From: Halorubellus litoreus
Lineage (GTDB): Archaea; Halobacteriota; Halobacteria; Halobacteriales; Natrialbaceae
Reading direction: 5' to 3'
Length of the DNA: 64,000 bases
Assembly (NCBI RefSeq): GCF_037081675.1
Contig: NZ_JAZAQL010000004.1
Coordinates: 186,001-250,000, forward strand
Shown: piece after piece, positions 19,557-26,508 of the stretch
Layout of the letters: each line of letters starts with the position of its first letter
Numbering within the stretch: position 1 is the stretch's first letter
Translations under genes and position numbers: made by a program
The notes under the pieces: model-generated
What the model saw: only the letters and a program-made list of their open reading frames with translations
What the model was told of the DNA's origin: nothing
Databases searched by the model: none

Positions 19557-21082
19557 CCACCAACGCACCAACCGTCACCGACCACTTCGACGCCCTCCAG
19601 CGCGCCGCCCTCCCGGGCGAGCACAGCCAGCTCGCCCTCCAGTACCTGTTCGACCACGGCTACACCGCCTTCCACACCCAAGATGGGGACGTCGATGCAG
19701 ACTCCCTGGTGAGTGCGGTCGAACGGTTCGCGCTCGAAGCGTTCGACCCCGGCGACCCACGCAATCGTGACGGACCGTTCGTCGAGGACCCGGCCGTGCT
19801 CGCGACGATCACATCGCTTGCGACTGTCTGCGTCACGGACCACCCAGCACTCGCGGACACGCCCACCGACCGCCTCCAGCTGGTCGCAGACCTTCGGTCG
19901 CTCTATGCCGCGACCATCCAAGACCTCGCTGTCGACGCCGGCGACGACTTCGTCCAAGAGCTGGCCGAAGTCATCTACGCGAAGGACCCCGGCGAGCAGG
20001 GACCACATCTCGGACGCGTCTGCACAGGTGTCGTCCATAACCCCGAGTTCCTCGACGACGATGGGACGTTCGTGGAGATCCCGATGCCAGCAGCGTCGCC
20101 CGAGTGCATCGTTCGCGTCACTGATGATGGAATCGGCGGTGCGTACGATACTCGGAAGGGGACCGTCGACGGCGAGTTCGCCACACGAGTCTGGGATAAC
20201 AACGTGTACGTGCCAGTGGAGGATTGTCGGCGCAAGCACTGGGAGCGCCTGAAACGCGGGTTCGGGGCGCTCGTCGACGCACAGAACGCGAGTCTCGACG
20301 AGGATCAGCGTGAGTGGATTCGGAATCGTGCTGATGGAGTTGGCGAGCGCATCGATCGCTTGCTGCAGGCTGGCCGTGAAGGTCGCGTCTGGAAGGGCTG
20401 GGATGGCGATGATCAACTGGTTCAACTCGTCTCTTCGGCGTTGTCTGCATCGGACCTCGATAGGGACGGCGTCTACCCGGCCGATGTATTCTTCGAGGCC
20501 TTGCAGCGGTACGAGCCGTCGGCTGGCTGGGAGGCGTCGCTATGCCAGCGCATCTCGAGTGCGAGCACGCTCGAAGCGCGCCTCGTCGACGCCGACAGTA
20601 ATCGACTAGAAGTTATGGAGAGGAAGGGTCGGCGACTATTCAGTCTCGAGTCGAGAACCGGCGGGAACGAGGTGCTGGTCGAAGCGATCGAGGACCTGTT
20701 CGAGTTGCCGTGTATGGGGAAAATGGACGAGCGGCTCAGGGAGCGTGGGCCGGTCCGGAAGGACCTGTTCAATTTCGTCCGGATGGTACTCTGGTTGCCT
20801 GAATACGAGTCCGCCTCGGTGGACGAGGTGGTCCGTGATCTGCAGTGTGTGTTCGACCGCTGGCCGTGGCACGACCCGGCCGAAACAGAGTACCAGATTA
20901 GGTATGAGTTCGGGAATACAATCAGTGGGGAGACACCGCTGCCGATGAACTGTGACAACGACGACATGCAACGCTACTGCATCGGCCAGGACGAGTGCCC
21001 ATACTCTATCTGGGGGAGTGTTCCGTTCGCTGAAAGTATGTACGAAGCGGTTGACGCCCCTCATCGTCATCCGGATTACTGA
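19553..21082 (+). CDS. PriL-like primase large-subunit homologue (divergent)
   Basis: 509 residues. Most of the protein is helical and not recognisable, but the C-terminus has a run of conserved cysteines (MNCDNDDMQRYC followed by GQDECPYSIWG). This matches the spacing of the last cysteines of the 4Fe-4S domain of archaeal/eukaryotic PriL. A further Cys (CMGKM, at 20712-20714) lies upstream and may complete the cluster. It follows a PriS-like gene with a 4-base overlap, as in a primase heterodimer. PriL subunits regulate initiation and primer length. The assignment is good by context and moderate by sequence. Confidence 0.68.
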   Translation: MTTNAPTVTDHFDALQRAALPGEHSQLALQYLFDHGYTAFHTQDGDVDADSLVSAVERFALEAFDPGDPRNRDGPFVEDPAVLATITSLATVCVTDHPALADTPTDRLQLVADLRSLYAATIQDLAVDAGDDFVQELAEVIYAKDPGEQGPHLGRVCTGVVHNPEFLDDDGTFVEIPMPAASPECIVRVTDDGIGGAYDTRKGTVDGEFATRVWDNNVYVPVEDCRRKHWERLKRGFGALVDAQNASLDEDQREWIRNRADGVGERIDRLLQAGREGRVWKGWDGDDQLVQLVSSALSASDLDRDGVYPADVFFEALQRYEPSAGWEASLCQRISSASTLEARLVDADSNRLEVMERKGRRLFSLESRTGGNEVLVEAIEDLFELPCMGKMDERLRERGPVRKDLFNFVRMVLWLPEYESASVDEVVRDLQCVFDRWPWHDPAETEYQIRYEFGNTISGETPLPMNCDNDDMQRYCIGQDECPYSIWGSVPFAESMYEAVDAPHRHPDY

Positions 21083-21609
21083 CTCGAACTGGCATACCGA
21101 CCTCCTCGTCTCGCCCACTACAGACTTTTCTTATATAGAATCAAGAATACCAATAATCCGTTCTTGGAACTGGCCAGCTGAACTTGTCTTGATGACTCTG
21201 GGAAGTCACGTCTCGCTCAATTAGATGACTCCTCGCTCACTCTACTCTATTTTCCGCTGTTTACTCGGATATATCGAACCCCTGCAACGGACCCTGAATC
21301 GGTATCGTTCCTCCACAACCGGGCTAAATTGCCTGAGGTGCCTTATTTCGGTGTCCTCGGACAATATTGGCGCTTCTAGAAACCTCTCAGACAATCTCTC
21401 GTCGCTAGAGGTACCGAGGACGACTTTCCGGTGCTTAATTCGTTACCCCGGCCACAATATCAGGTGTGTTTTCTCCAAAGGAGTGGGGGTATCGGGCTGT
21501 CGTGGGGGTGTGTGCGTGGCGGTGTGCGTTGGGGGTTGGTGGGTGTGTGGTGGGTGGTGGATACCCGGGGTGTTGTATCAGGTGGGTGATGGTGTATAGG
21601 GTGGGTTGG
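21083..21609. other. Non-coding region with degenerate repeats and a G/T-rich tract
   Basis: About 530 bases after the primase genes with no credible gene; a frame at 21225-21599 has Cys/Gly/Trp-rich, non-haloarchaeal composition. The first half has a loosely repeated motif: TTTTCCGCTGTTTACTCGG near 21249, TATTTCGGTGTCCTCGG near 21344 and CTTTCCGGTGCTTAATTCG near 21424. The related TTTTCCGGTGTCTGCTCACC occurs near 33611. From about 21480 to 21635 the + strand becomes almost purely G and T, a strong strand bias. Both features suit a regulatory, termination or transfer-origin region, but nothing decides between these. Confidence 0.4.
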
Positions 21610-21637
21610 TTTGTTGGTCTCCGGGCGGGGGTGGAGA
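21610..21637 (+). promoter_or_regulatory. Element-type promoter/operator (I) for the 21639 gene
   Basis: TTTGTT box at 21610-21615, then TCTCC (21618-21622) paired with GGAGA (21633-21637) around a G-rich centre that includes GGGGGTGGAG. ATG 21639 follows at once. Same design as the promoters near 46.6, 54.3 and 57.6 kb. Confidence 0.5.
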
Positions 21638-21638
21638 G

Positions 21639-22184
21639 ATGAGTAGTGATCTTCGTGGTACGGGTTGTGGTGCATCAAGTAGTGAATATCTCAGTTCTGT
21701 GACTGACATGGTGGGTGGCCTTTCGGGTGGTGGAGTTGGTGAAGTAGTGTTGAGTTCGGGGGTGTCGAGAGACGGTGTTCGTACGGTGCACGAGCTCCCG
21801 TTCGGTGTGTCAGGTGAGAGAGTGCTTTCGCTAGTGGAGCACCTCTTGGTGGATCTCGAGTACGAGCCGGTGGGAGTGGCCTATCGGCGCGGCACGGTGG
21901 GTGGTGTGGAGCGGATCGAGTACGTGGCGGTGCCGGGGTCGAGTGGGGAGGTGTTCGAGCGCCATCGGTACGTGCCGCGACATGGTTGGGTGAGTGAGAC
22001 GGTGAGTCGGGCGACGGTTCGGGAGGATTTGGTGACGGTGTGTCATCGCGACGAAGACGCCGTGCTCGTGGTTCGAAATCGGGAGTCGTTGGAGAGTATC
22101 CGTGGTGGGTTCGCGCTCCGGGCATGGCAACCGGGCGGTGGCGACCACGATGGTGACGGGAGCGCTGGCGTGGCGGGAGTGTAG
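21639..22184 (+). CDS. Hypothetical protein after an element-type promoter
   Basis: About 181 residues from ATG 21639. Upstream frame extension to 21606 would run through the promoter motif, so the shorter start is chosen. The first third is Gly/Ser/Val-rich; the centre (VLSLVEHLLVDLEYEPVGVA to VREDLVTVCHRDEDAVLVVR) looks like a compact alpha/beta domain, and the tail is Gly/Asp-rich. No cysteines, membrane segments or known motif. The coding strand is strikingly G/T-rich, continuing the bias of the upstream DNA. Function unknown. Confidence 0.65.
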   Translation: MSSDLRGTGCGASSSEYLSSVTDMVGGLSGGGVGEVVLSSGVSRDGVRTVHELPFGVSGERVLSLVEHLLVDLEYEPVGVAYRRGTVGGVERIEYVAVPGSSGEVFERHRYVPRHGWVSETVSRATVREDLVTVCHRDEDAVLVVRNRESLESIRGGFALRAWQPGGGDHDGDGSAGVAGV

Positions 22185-22356
22185 TCGATGCGGGTCTGGT
22201 TGTACTAGCGAGAAGCGCGATGCTCGAAACCGCTCGCGAAGAGAAGGTGAGTTCTTGGAATCCATCCATCACGTCGTTGAACCCACTATCTCCTGCCATC
22301 GAACTCACACGAATAGTAACTACTTTGAGTGTTGCACAGATATATGCAACTATAGG

Positions 22357-23031
22357 ATGTACGAGGGATGTGGCAAGAAGGAACTCAAGGTCCTCCTTGC
22401 GCTCGACGCGGGTGATTCGATCTCGGGTGTTGCGCGGAAGATCGACGAGAACCGGGAGACGATCCGACGTGTCGTGAACCGTCTCGAGGACGCTGGATAC
22501 GTTGCGTACGACGGTGGTCTCCAGCTCATCGACCGGACTGTTCAAGACGCCGGTCTTGAGTTCCTTGCGGCGGCAGCATCCGTCTCGCGACCTACGATTC
22601 CTGAGGCGTACGTCCTCCCGCAGTTCGCGAATATGGAGTACGCGTATACTGCCATCGATGCGGTCTACGTCTGGACGCACGGTGGCTACCAGGTTGCTCG
22701 CAACCCAGATGATTATCCGCTATTCATTGCCGTCCACGAGTCCGACCTTGACGCCTGGGCGGCGTTCTTCGACCGCTTCGGTATTCCGACTGCAGAAGAA
22801 CGCCTGCCCGCTGAGGACCTCGATGGCGCCATCCAGGTCGTTCTAGAGCCACGAACACAGATCGATACCGAGATGGTCGACGGATACCCCGTCGTCCCAC
22901 TTCAAGAAGCGGTGACGTTTGCAACCGAATACGACGCGACCTTCGAGCCGGCTCTTGAAATGCTCGACCGGATGTACGACGACGTTGATACTGAGGCAAC
23001 CTATCGGATGGAGTCACCTACGAATGAGTAG
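22357..23031 (+). CDS. Winged-helix protein, paralogue of the 52316 gene
   Basis: 224 residues from ATG 22357; a TACTTT/TATATG-type AT-rich stretch lies about 15-35 bases upstream. An N-terminal helix-turn-helix (ISGVARKIDENRETIRRVVNRLEDAGYV, written in part) is followed by a conserved domain with EAYVLPQFANMEYAYTAID, YVWTHGGYQVAR and DDYPLFIAVHESDLDAW. A second copy of the same two-domain protein lies at 52316-52999, with the second domain clearly alike over its length. The second domain might sense a ligand or partner; antitoxin-like behaviour is possible given the AbiE-like pair next door. Family not identified. Confidence 0.72.
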   Translation: MYEGCGKKELKVLLALDAGDSISGVARKIDENRETIRRVVNRLEDAGYVAYDGGLQLIDRTVQDAGLEFLAAAASVSRPTIPEAYVLPQFANMEYAYTAIDAVYVWTHGGYQVARNPDDYPLFIAVHESDLDAWAAFFDRFGIPTAEERLPAEDLDGAIQVVLEPRTQIDTEMVDGYPVVPLQEAVTFATEYDATFEPALEMLDRMYDDVDTEATYRMESPTNE

Positions 23032-23102
23032 AACCGCTCAGAATTAGACTGGACACATGACGAATGCTACGTAGGCTGGCTTGTCTTTCTACCCTCTTGC
23101 GG

Positions 23103-23915
23103 TCAAATATTCGTTGAGCGATGTTCTATGCGTCCATCGGTTACCGCGACAGCGTCTTTCTCTTCCAGACGCCTCACAATCTCCTGTACGTCCGCTGCAG
23201 GCCAGTCGAGTTCCTGGTACAGGTCAGTTACCGATTTCGGTTCATCGAGTGCGTGCAGCACTTCGAGTTCCTTGTAGACGCGCTCGGTGATCTCTGCAAC
23301 TGGGTCGTGCAATGGTGTCGTTACGTTGTGTTGTTCGGTGAGATCGGTTAACGCTTCGTTCACGTACGTCACGAACAGCTCTTGGTCTAGGAGTTCGACC
23401 TGTGTCTCGAGTTCTGCTTCGACGATGTCGAACGTGAGACCGGTCTGCATCAACGAGAACATATCTTCGATGTCGTCGACTCGACCGGCGACCGCTTTGA
23501 ACAGGAAGATGTCTTCTGTACTCACGAGTTCGACCACGAGATTACCCGGGTCAAGGTACCGTTCGCTCCGTTCACGAATGCCTGGAGACAGCATCAGTTT
23601 GCCGATCACTTGTCGGTTGAAGATGTCGATGCGACACCCATCCTCGTTCTCGAGGATTCGCTGGGCGCCGAGTTCTTCGTACTCTTCGTCCGGTTCCTGG
23701 ACGATATCGTATCCCAGGTCGAGGAGCACTGCTTGTAGCTGACTTAGGTCGTTGCCGGAGGAGACGATGAGGTCGATGTCTTTGGTCGTTTCTTTGAGTC
23801 CGCGAAACGCCATCGACCCACCGCCAATCAAGAAGACGGTGAGTGGGTTGTCGAGCTGCTGGCCGATGCGCTCGAGTTCTGAACGGATGTACGCGCTATC
23901 GAAACGCGCTCTCAT
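23103..23915 (-). CDS. AbiEii/DUF6036-like nucleotidyltransferase with C-terminal HTH
   Basis: 270 residues. The N-terminal nucleotidyltransferase fold shows FLIGGGSMAFRGL followed by TTKDIDLIV: the glycine-rich turn and two Asp residues used for metal and nucleotide binding. A third acidic position lies in CRIDIFN. The last ~75 residues form a winged helix (SVTDLYQELDWPAADVQEIV). AbiEii toxins are nucleotidyltransferases that modify tRNA acceptor ends; whether this one does is unknown. It follows the HTH gene at 23912-24835 with a 4-base ATGA overlap, the order antitoxin then toxin expected of AbiE-type systems. Confidence 0.78.
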   Translation of the reverse strand: MRARFDSAYIRSELERIGQQLDNPLTVFLIGGGSMAFRGLKETTKDIDLIVSSGNDLSQLQAVLLDLGYDIVQEPDEEYEELGAQRILENEDGCRIDIFNRQVIGKLMLSPGIRERSERYLDPGNLVVELVSTEDIFLFKAVAGRVDDIEDMFSLMQTGLTFDIVEAELETQVELLDQELFVTYVNEALTDLTEQHNVTTPLHDPVAEITERVYKELEVLHALDEPKSVTDLYQELDWPAADVQEIVRRLEEKDAVAVTDGRIEHRSTNI

Positions 23916-24835
23916 AGTGACACCTCGTACTCGTCAGCCAGTTCCTGGAAGTCCTCCCACTCGGGGAGTCGAGGCGTCCGCTGGGCACCGCTGGTGTCGA
24001 GATAGGTACAAAGCTCGACGACGGTGTCGTCGACGCCGTACTTGGTGGCTTGGGCTCTTAGTTCGTCGCGGTCGATGTTGACGTGACTGAGCAAGAGTAG
24101 ACAGTATGACTGCGTTCGTGCGCCCGAATCAATCACGAGCATGTGGCAGCACAACCTCTCCGGGGAGAGCTCATTCGTTGTCTCCGAGTAGAGGTAGTAT
24201 CGACGGTCACGTGCCAACAGCGGGAGGCCATATCGCTGGAACTGGTCTGGCCCTGTTGGAACGAAGTGCTCCTCGCTGATCTCAGTCGTTGTCTGTACGA
24301 GGAACTCGTCGAGGGATTCCCACAGGATGGTGTAGGTATCAGCCTGTTCTTCGACAGTCTGCCGGTGAGTGTGATGGGCAAGCTCGCGAGCGAATACACT
24401 CAGCTGTTCGAAGCCGTCATTTAGTGCATACGCACCGTCGTCAGTTTGGTAGATGAGTCCGCGATGCTGAAGTGGGGCAAGCGCACGGTGGACGGTGCTT
24501 CTGTGGACGTCGGCGTGGCGTGCGAGTTCGGTCGCGGTCCGTGGGGTATCGAGATAGTAGCACACTCGAAGGGCTGCTCCTGACAATAACTCCGGCCAGT
24601 CGATGTGTGAATACTGCTGGGTGAGGTCCGTGAGTAACTCGAGTGCCTTGGTGTCCGACAGTCGAATCTGCTTTGTCTTCCCCCGGCGGCGTGTCTCGAC
24701 GAGGCCAGCCGTTTCGAGCCGTTCGACGAGTTCTGAGGTGTAGCTGAGACTTCGATTGATATTCGTCGCGAGTTTAGAGACGGTTTGCTCACCGTGGAGA
24801 GCAGTGAGGGCGCGAATCTCGCCTTCCGTGAGCAT
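23912..24835 (-). CDS. AbiEi-like winged-helix antitoxin/repressor
   Basis: 307 residues from ATG 24835. The frame extends to a TTG at 24853, but the TATA-like TTTATATC (24860-24868, minus strand) is spaced for a leaderless start at 24835. Two winged-helix motifs are visible: residues ~5-60 (TVSKLATNINRSLSYTSELV) and ~95-145 (TATELARHADVHRSTVHRAL). The C-terminal domain (~150-307) resembles the antitoxin part of AbiEi-type proteins only in layout. A 14-base inverted repeat flanks the TATA box, consistent with the autorepression known for AbiEi. Partner of the overlapping nucleotidyltransferase gene. Confidence 0.72.
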   Translation of the reverse strand: MLTEGEIRALTALHGEQTVSKLATNINRSLSYTSELVERLETAGLVETRRRGKTKQIRLSDTKALELLTDLTQQYSHIDWPELLSGAALRVCYYLDTPRTATELARHADVHRSTVHRALAPLQHRGLIYQTDDGAYALNDGFEQLSVFARELAHHTHRQTVEEQADTYTILWESLDEFLVQTTTEISEEHFVPTGPDQFQRYGLPLLARDRRYYLYSETTNELSPERLCCHMLVIDSGARTQSYCLLLLSHVNIDRDELRAQATKYGVDDTVVELCTYLDTSGAQRTPRLPEWEDFQELADEYEVSL

Positions 24836-24837
24836 AC

Positions 24838-24887
24838 TGTTGCAAAATACCAAACCAAGATATAAATGACTTCGGTATTATGCAACA
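24838..24887 (-). promoter_or_regulatory. Operator: inverted repeat flanking the TATA box of the AbiE-like operon
   Basis: TGTTGCAAAATACC (24838-24851) and GGTATTATGCAACA (24874-24887) form a 14-base inverted repeat with one mismatch and a 22-base spacer. The spacer contains the minus-strand TATA-like TTTATATC. A repressor bridging the two arms would cover the promoter. Confidence 0.7.
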
Positions 24888-24913
24888 CAACAGGAGCTTA
24901 GAGACGAATACCC

Positions 24914-25123
24914 ATGCCTTCGCATCATTCGACTACAATCGCCACCCCGCTTGTGTTGTGCCTTCTCCGGGAAATCAGTCTCGGCAAGGCTAGCGAGCGC
25001 GTTGGCCGCTCACGTTGGGATATGCAGATCGTTCTCGAATCGTTCGCCGTCGACACGTGACAGGGATTGCGGACACTCGAGGAGCCCACTGCGGACGCTG
25101 CTGTCGAATTCGAACTCGAATGA
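24914..25123 (+). pseudogene. Decayed UPF0175-type antitoxin
   Basis: A 69-codon frame from ATG 24914 reads LLREISLGKASERVGRSRWD and then an acidic tail, the pattern of UPF0175 antitoxins (short helix-turn-helix with ISLGKAAELAGMSRW). It is broken by TGA at 25058-25060 (codon 49), probably from a CGA arginine codon, and otherwise ends normally at 25121-25123. UPF0175 proteins usually pair with PIN-domain toxins. Here the PIN gene downstream has acquired or kept a different antitoxin (25224-25595), leaving this one dead. Confidence 0.65.
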
Positions 25124-25160
25124 GGGTCAGATGTCCTGTGGGTATGCCGCCCCGAATCGA

Positions 25161-25218
25161 TGTGCAAAGCTTGTGCATGCGGACGCAACACCTATGATGC
25201 TGTGTGCAATACTTGCAC
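25161..25218 (+). promoter_or_regulatory. Paired palindromes upstream of the VapB-like gene
   Basis: GTGCAA-TAC-TTGCAC at 25204-25218 is a perfect 6-3-6 palindrome ending 5 bases before ATG 25224. A related copy, TGTGCAA-AGC-TTGTGCA, lies at 25161-25177. The ~42-base spacing is four helical turns. They are likely operator sites for the antitoxin. Confidence 0.55.
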
Positions 25219-25223
25219 ATGAG

Positions 25224-25595
25224 ATGGGTGCGAGTGACGAACCACGACGGGTACACTTCCAATCCCCGGAGTACCTCGTGGAACGCCTCGATGCAATCGC
25301 GGATCTCTTCGACAAGGATCGAACTGACCTCCTCGTGGAAGCGATTCGCGAATACCTCGAGGAGACCGCAGAGAGCGAGACGTTCCAGGAGCTCGTGGCG
25401 ACGAAGTACTACGACGACCAACTCGAGTTCGAGACGGTCAAACAACTCGTTGGCGCCGAAACCGCCCAACGCCTCCGGCTTCTGAAAGCGGACTTGGAGG
25501 GTGAACCACTCGACCTCGCGGCACCTGACGACGTCGACATCTATAGCGAGGACGTGACGACTGCTGGTGACGACGATTCGCGGGAGACGGAATGA
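25224..25595 (+). CDS. VapB-like ribbon-helix-helix antitoxin
   Basis: 123 residues from ATG 25224, with alternative upstream ATGs at 25194 and 25197 that would lie inside the operator region. The start RRVHFQSPEYLVERLDAIAD then LFDKDRTDLLVEAIREYLEE is a ribbon-helix-helix DNA-binding domain, and the acidic C-terminal half would bind the toxin. The stop overlaps the start of the PIN-domain gene (ATGA at 25592). It would neutralise the toxin and repress the operon through the palindromes just upstream. Confidence 0.75.
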   Translation: MGASDEPRRVHFQSPEYLVERLDAIADLFDKDRTDLLVEAIREYLEETAESETFQELVATKYYDDQLEFETVKQLVGAETAQRLRLLKADLEGEPLDLAAPDDVDIYSEDVTTAGDDDSRETE

Positions 25596-26161
25596 GTCGG
25601 TCGCGTCTCCAGACGGTCGTTGCGGATACGAGTGCACTCGTCAGTCTCGCCGTCCCAAGCGCTGCCCCGAACTACGATACGACGTCGAACCCTGACCCCC
25701 TCCAGTATCTATTGACGTCGTGTACGGTTACGGTGCCCCGCGAAGTCGTCTCGGAGCTCGAAACGCTCACACAGTACCAGGATATCCACGCTGCTGCCGC
25801 CGCGAACGTCCTCGCCGCCAGTGACTACTACACGGTCGAAGACCCCTACGAACGAGCCGACGCATCAGATACACGCCCGACGTACGGGCTCGACGCCGGC
25901 GAGACTGACGGTATCGTCCTCGCGAACAGTCTTGCTGTCGATGGCTTTCTCACCGACGAGTTCGGCGGCACGAACTTCGCGCTCATCCACGCCGTCCTCA
26001 CCGGACCTCGAATCGTCCCCACCCCTCGACTCATCTGTGACTACGCCCGCAACAATCACATGACGCACGACCACGCCCAGACACTCCTCACCACAATCGG
26101 TTCCCACCGGAGCTGGGAGAACAGTCCATACGTCACCCAACTCCGCTCCCTCCTCGACTAG
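25592..26161 (+). CDS. PIN-domain toxin (VapC/DUF3368-like)
   Basis: 189 residues. The PIN-domain acidic residues are all present: VVADTSALVSL (first Asp), VVSELE (Glu), GLDAGETDGIVLA (Glu/Asp pair) and FLTDEFGG (last Asp). PIN domains are magnesium-dependent ribonucleases; VapC toxins cut tRNA or rRNA. It is longer than typical VapC (~135 residues), with extra helices at both ends. It is translationally coupled to the ribbon-helix-helix antitoxin upstream. As a stable toxin on a mobile element it likely promotes maintenance. Confidence 0.8.
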   Translation: MSRSRLQTVVADTSALVSLAVPSAAPNYDTTSNPDPLQYLLTSCTVTVPREVVSELETLTQYQDIHAAAAANVLAASDYYTVEDPYERADASDTRPTYGLDAGETDGIVLANSLAVDGFLTDEFGGTNFALIHAVLTGPRIVPTPRLICDYARNNHMTHDHAQTLLTTIGSHRSWENSPYVTQLRSLLD

Positions 26162-26217
26162 CACTCTCTTGGACTCGCGTCGAGCAGACGCGTCTCTGCC
26201 AGGTCTCCGGAGTTTCA

Positions 26218-26508
26218 TTACGTTTCGTCGTCGCTTGGTGGTCGACTCGATAACCGATCAAAGCGATTCTGGGCGGCCTCTTGCCGGTCCTCTGTCTTTG
26301 CAGGCTCATAGCTCCAGTCGACGACCGCCTCGTCTCGAACGATGACTGTGAAGAGGGCGTCTGCGTGCCGCCCATCCTCAGGGAGGTCACTCGCCTCCCG
26401 GACGTCGCTGGCGACGTCCTCGCCATCCTGTTCGTAGAAGATCGTGGCGAGCCCATCCTCGATCGAATCCACGACCGCCGTGTAGGTGCCGTCATCGAGG
26501 TCGATCAT
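26218..26508 (-). CDS. DUF3006-type small protein
   Basis: 96 residues. The start DGTYTAVVDSIEDGLATIFY and the following short beta-rich acidic domain match DUF3006 proteins, which are often encoded next to ComEC-like metallo-beta-lactamase genes. Its start overlaps the stop of the MBL-fold lipoprotein gene (ATGA at 26505-26508), so the two are co-translated. The function of DUF3006 is unknown; the pairing suggests it serves the MBL protein. Confidence 0.7.
   Translation of the reverse strand: MIDLDDGTYTAVVDSIEDGLATIFYEQDGEDVASDVREASDLPEDGRHADALFTVIVRDEAVVDWSYEPAKTEDRQEAAQNRFDRLSSRPPSDDET

Noticed and set aside
21225..21599. 124-codon frame after the primase genes
   Set aside because: Cys/Trp/Gly-rich composition created by the G/T-rich tract; no promoter or homology pattern.
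22102..22356. N-terminal extension of the 22357 protein
   Set aside because: The extension overlaps the upstream gene and is basic; an AT-rich promoter lies just before ATG 22357.
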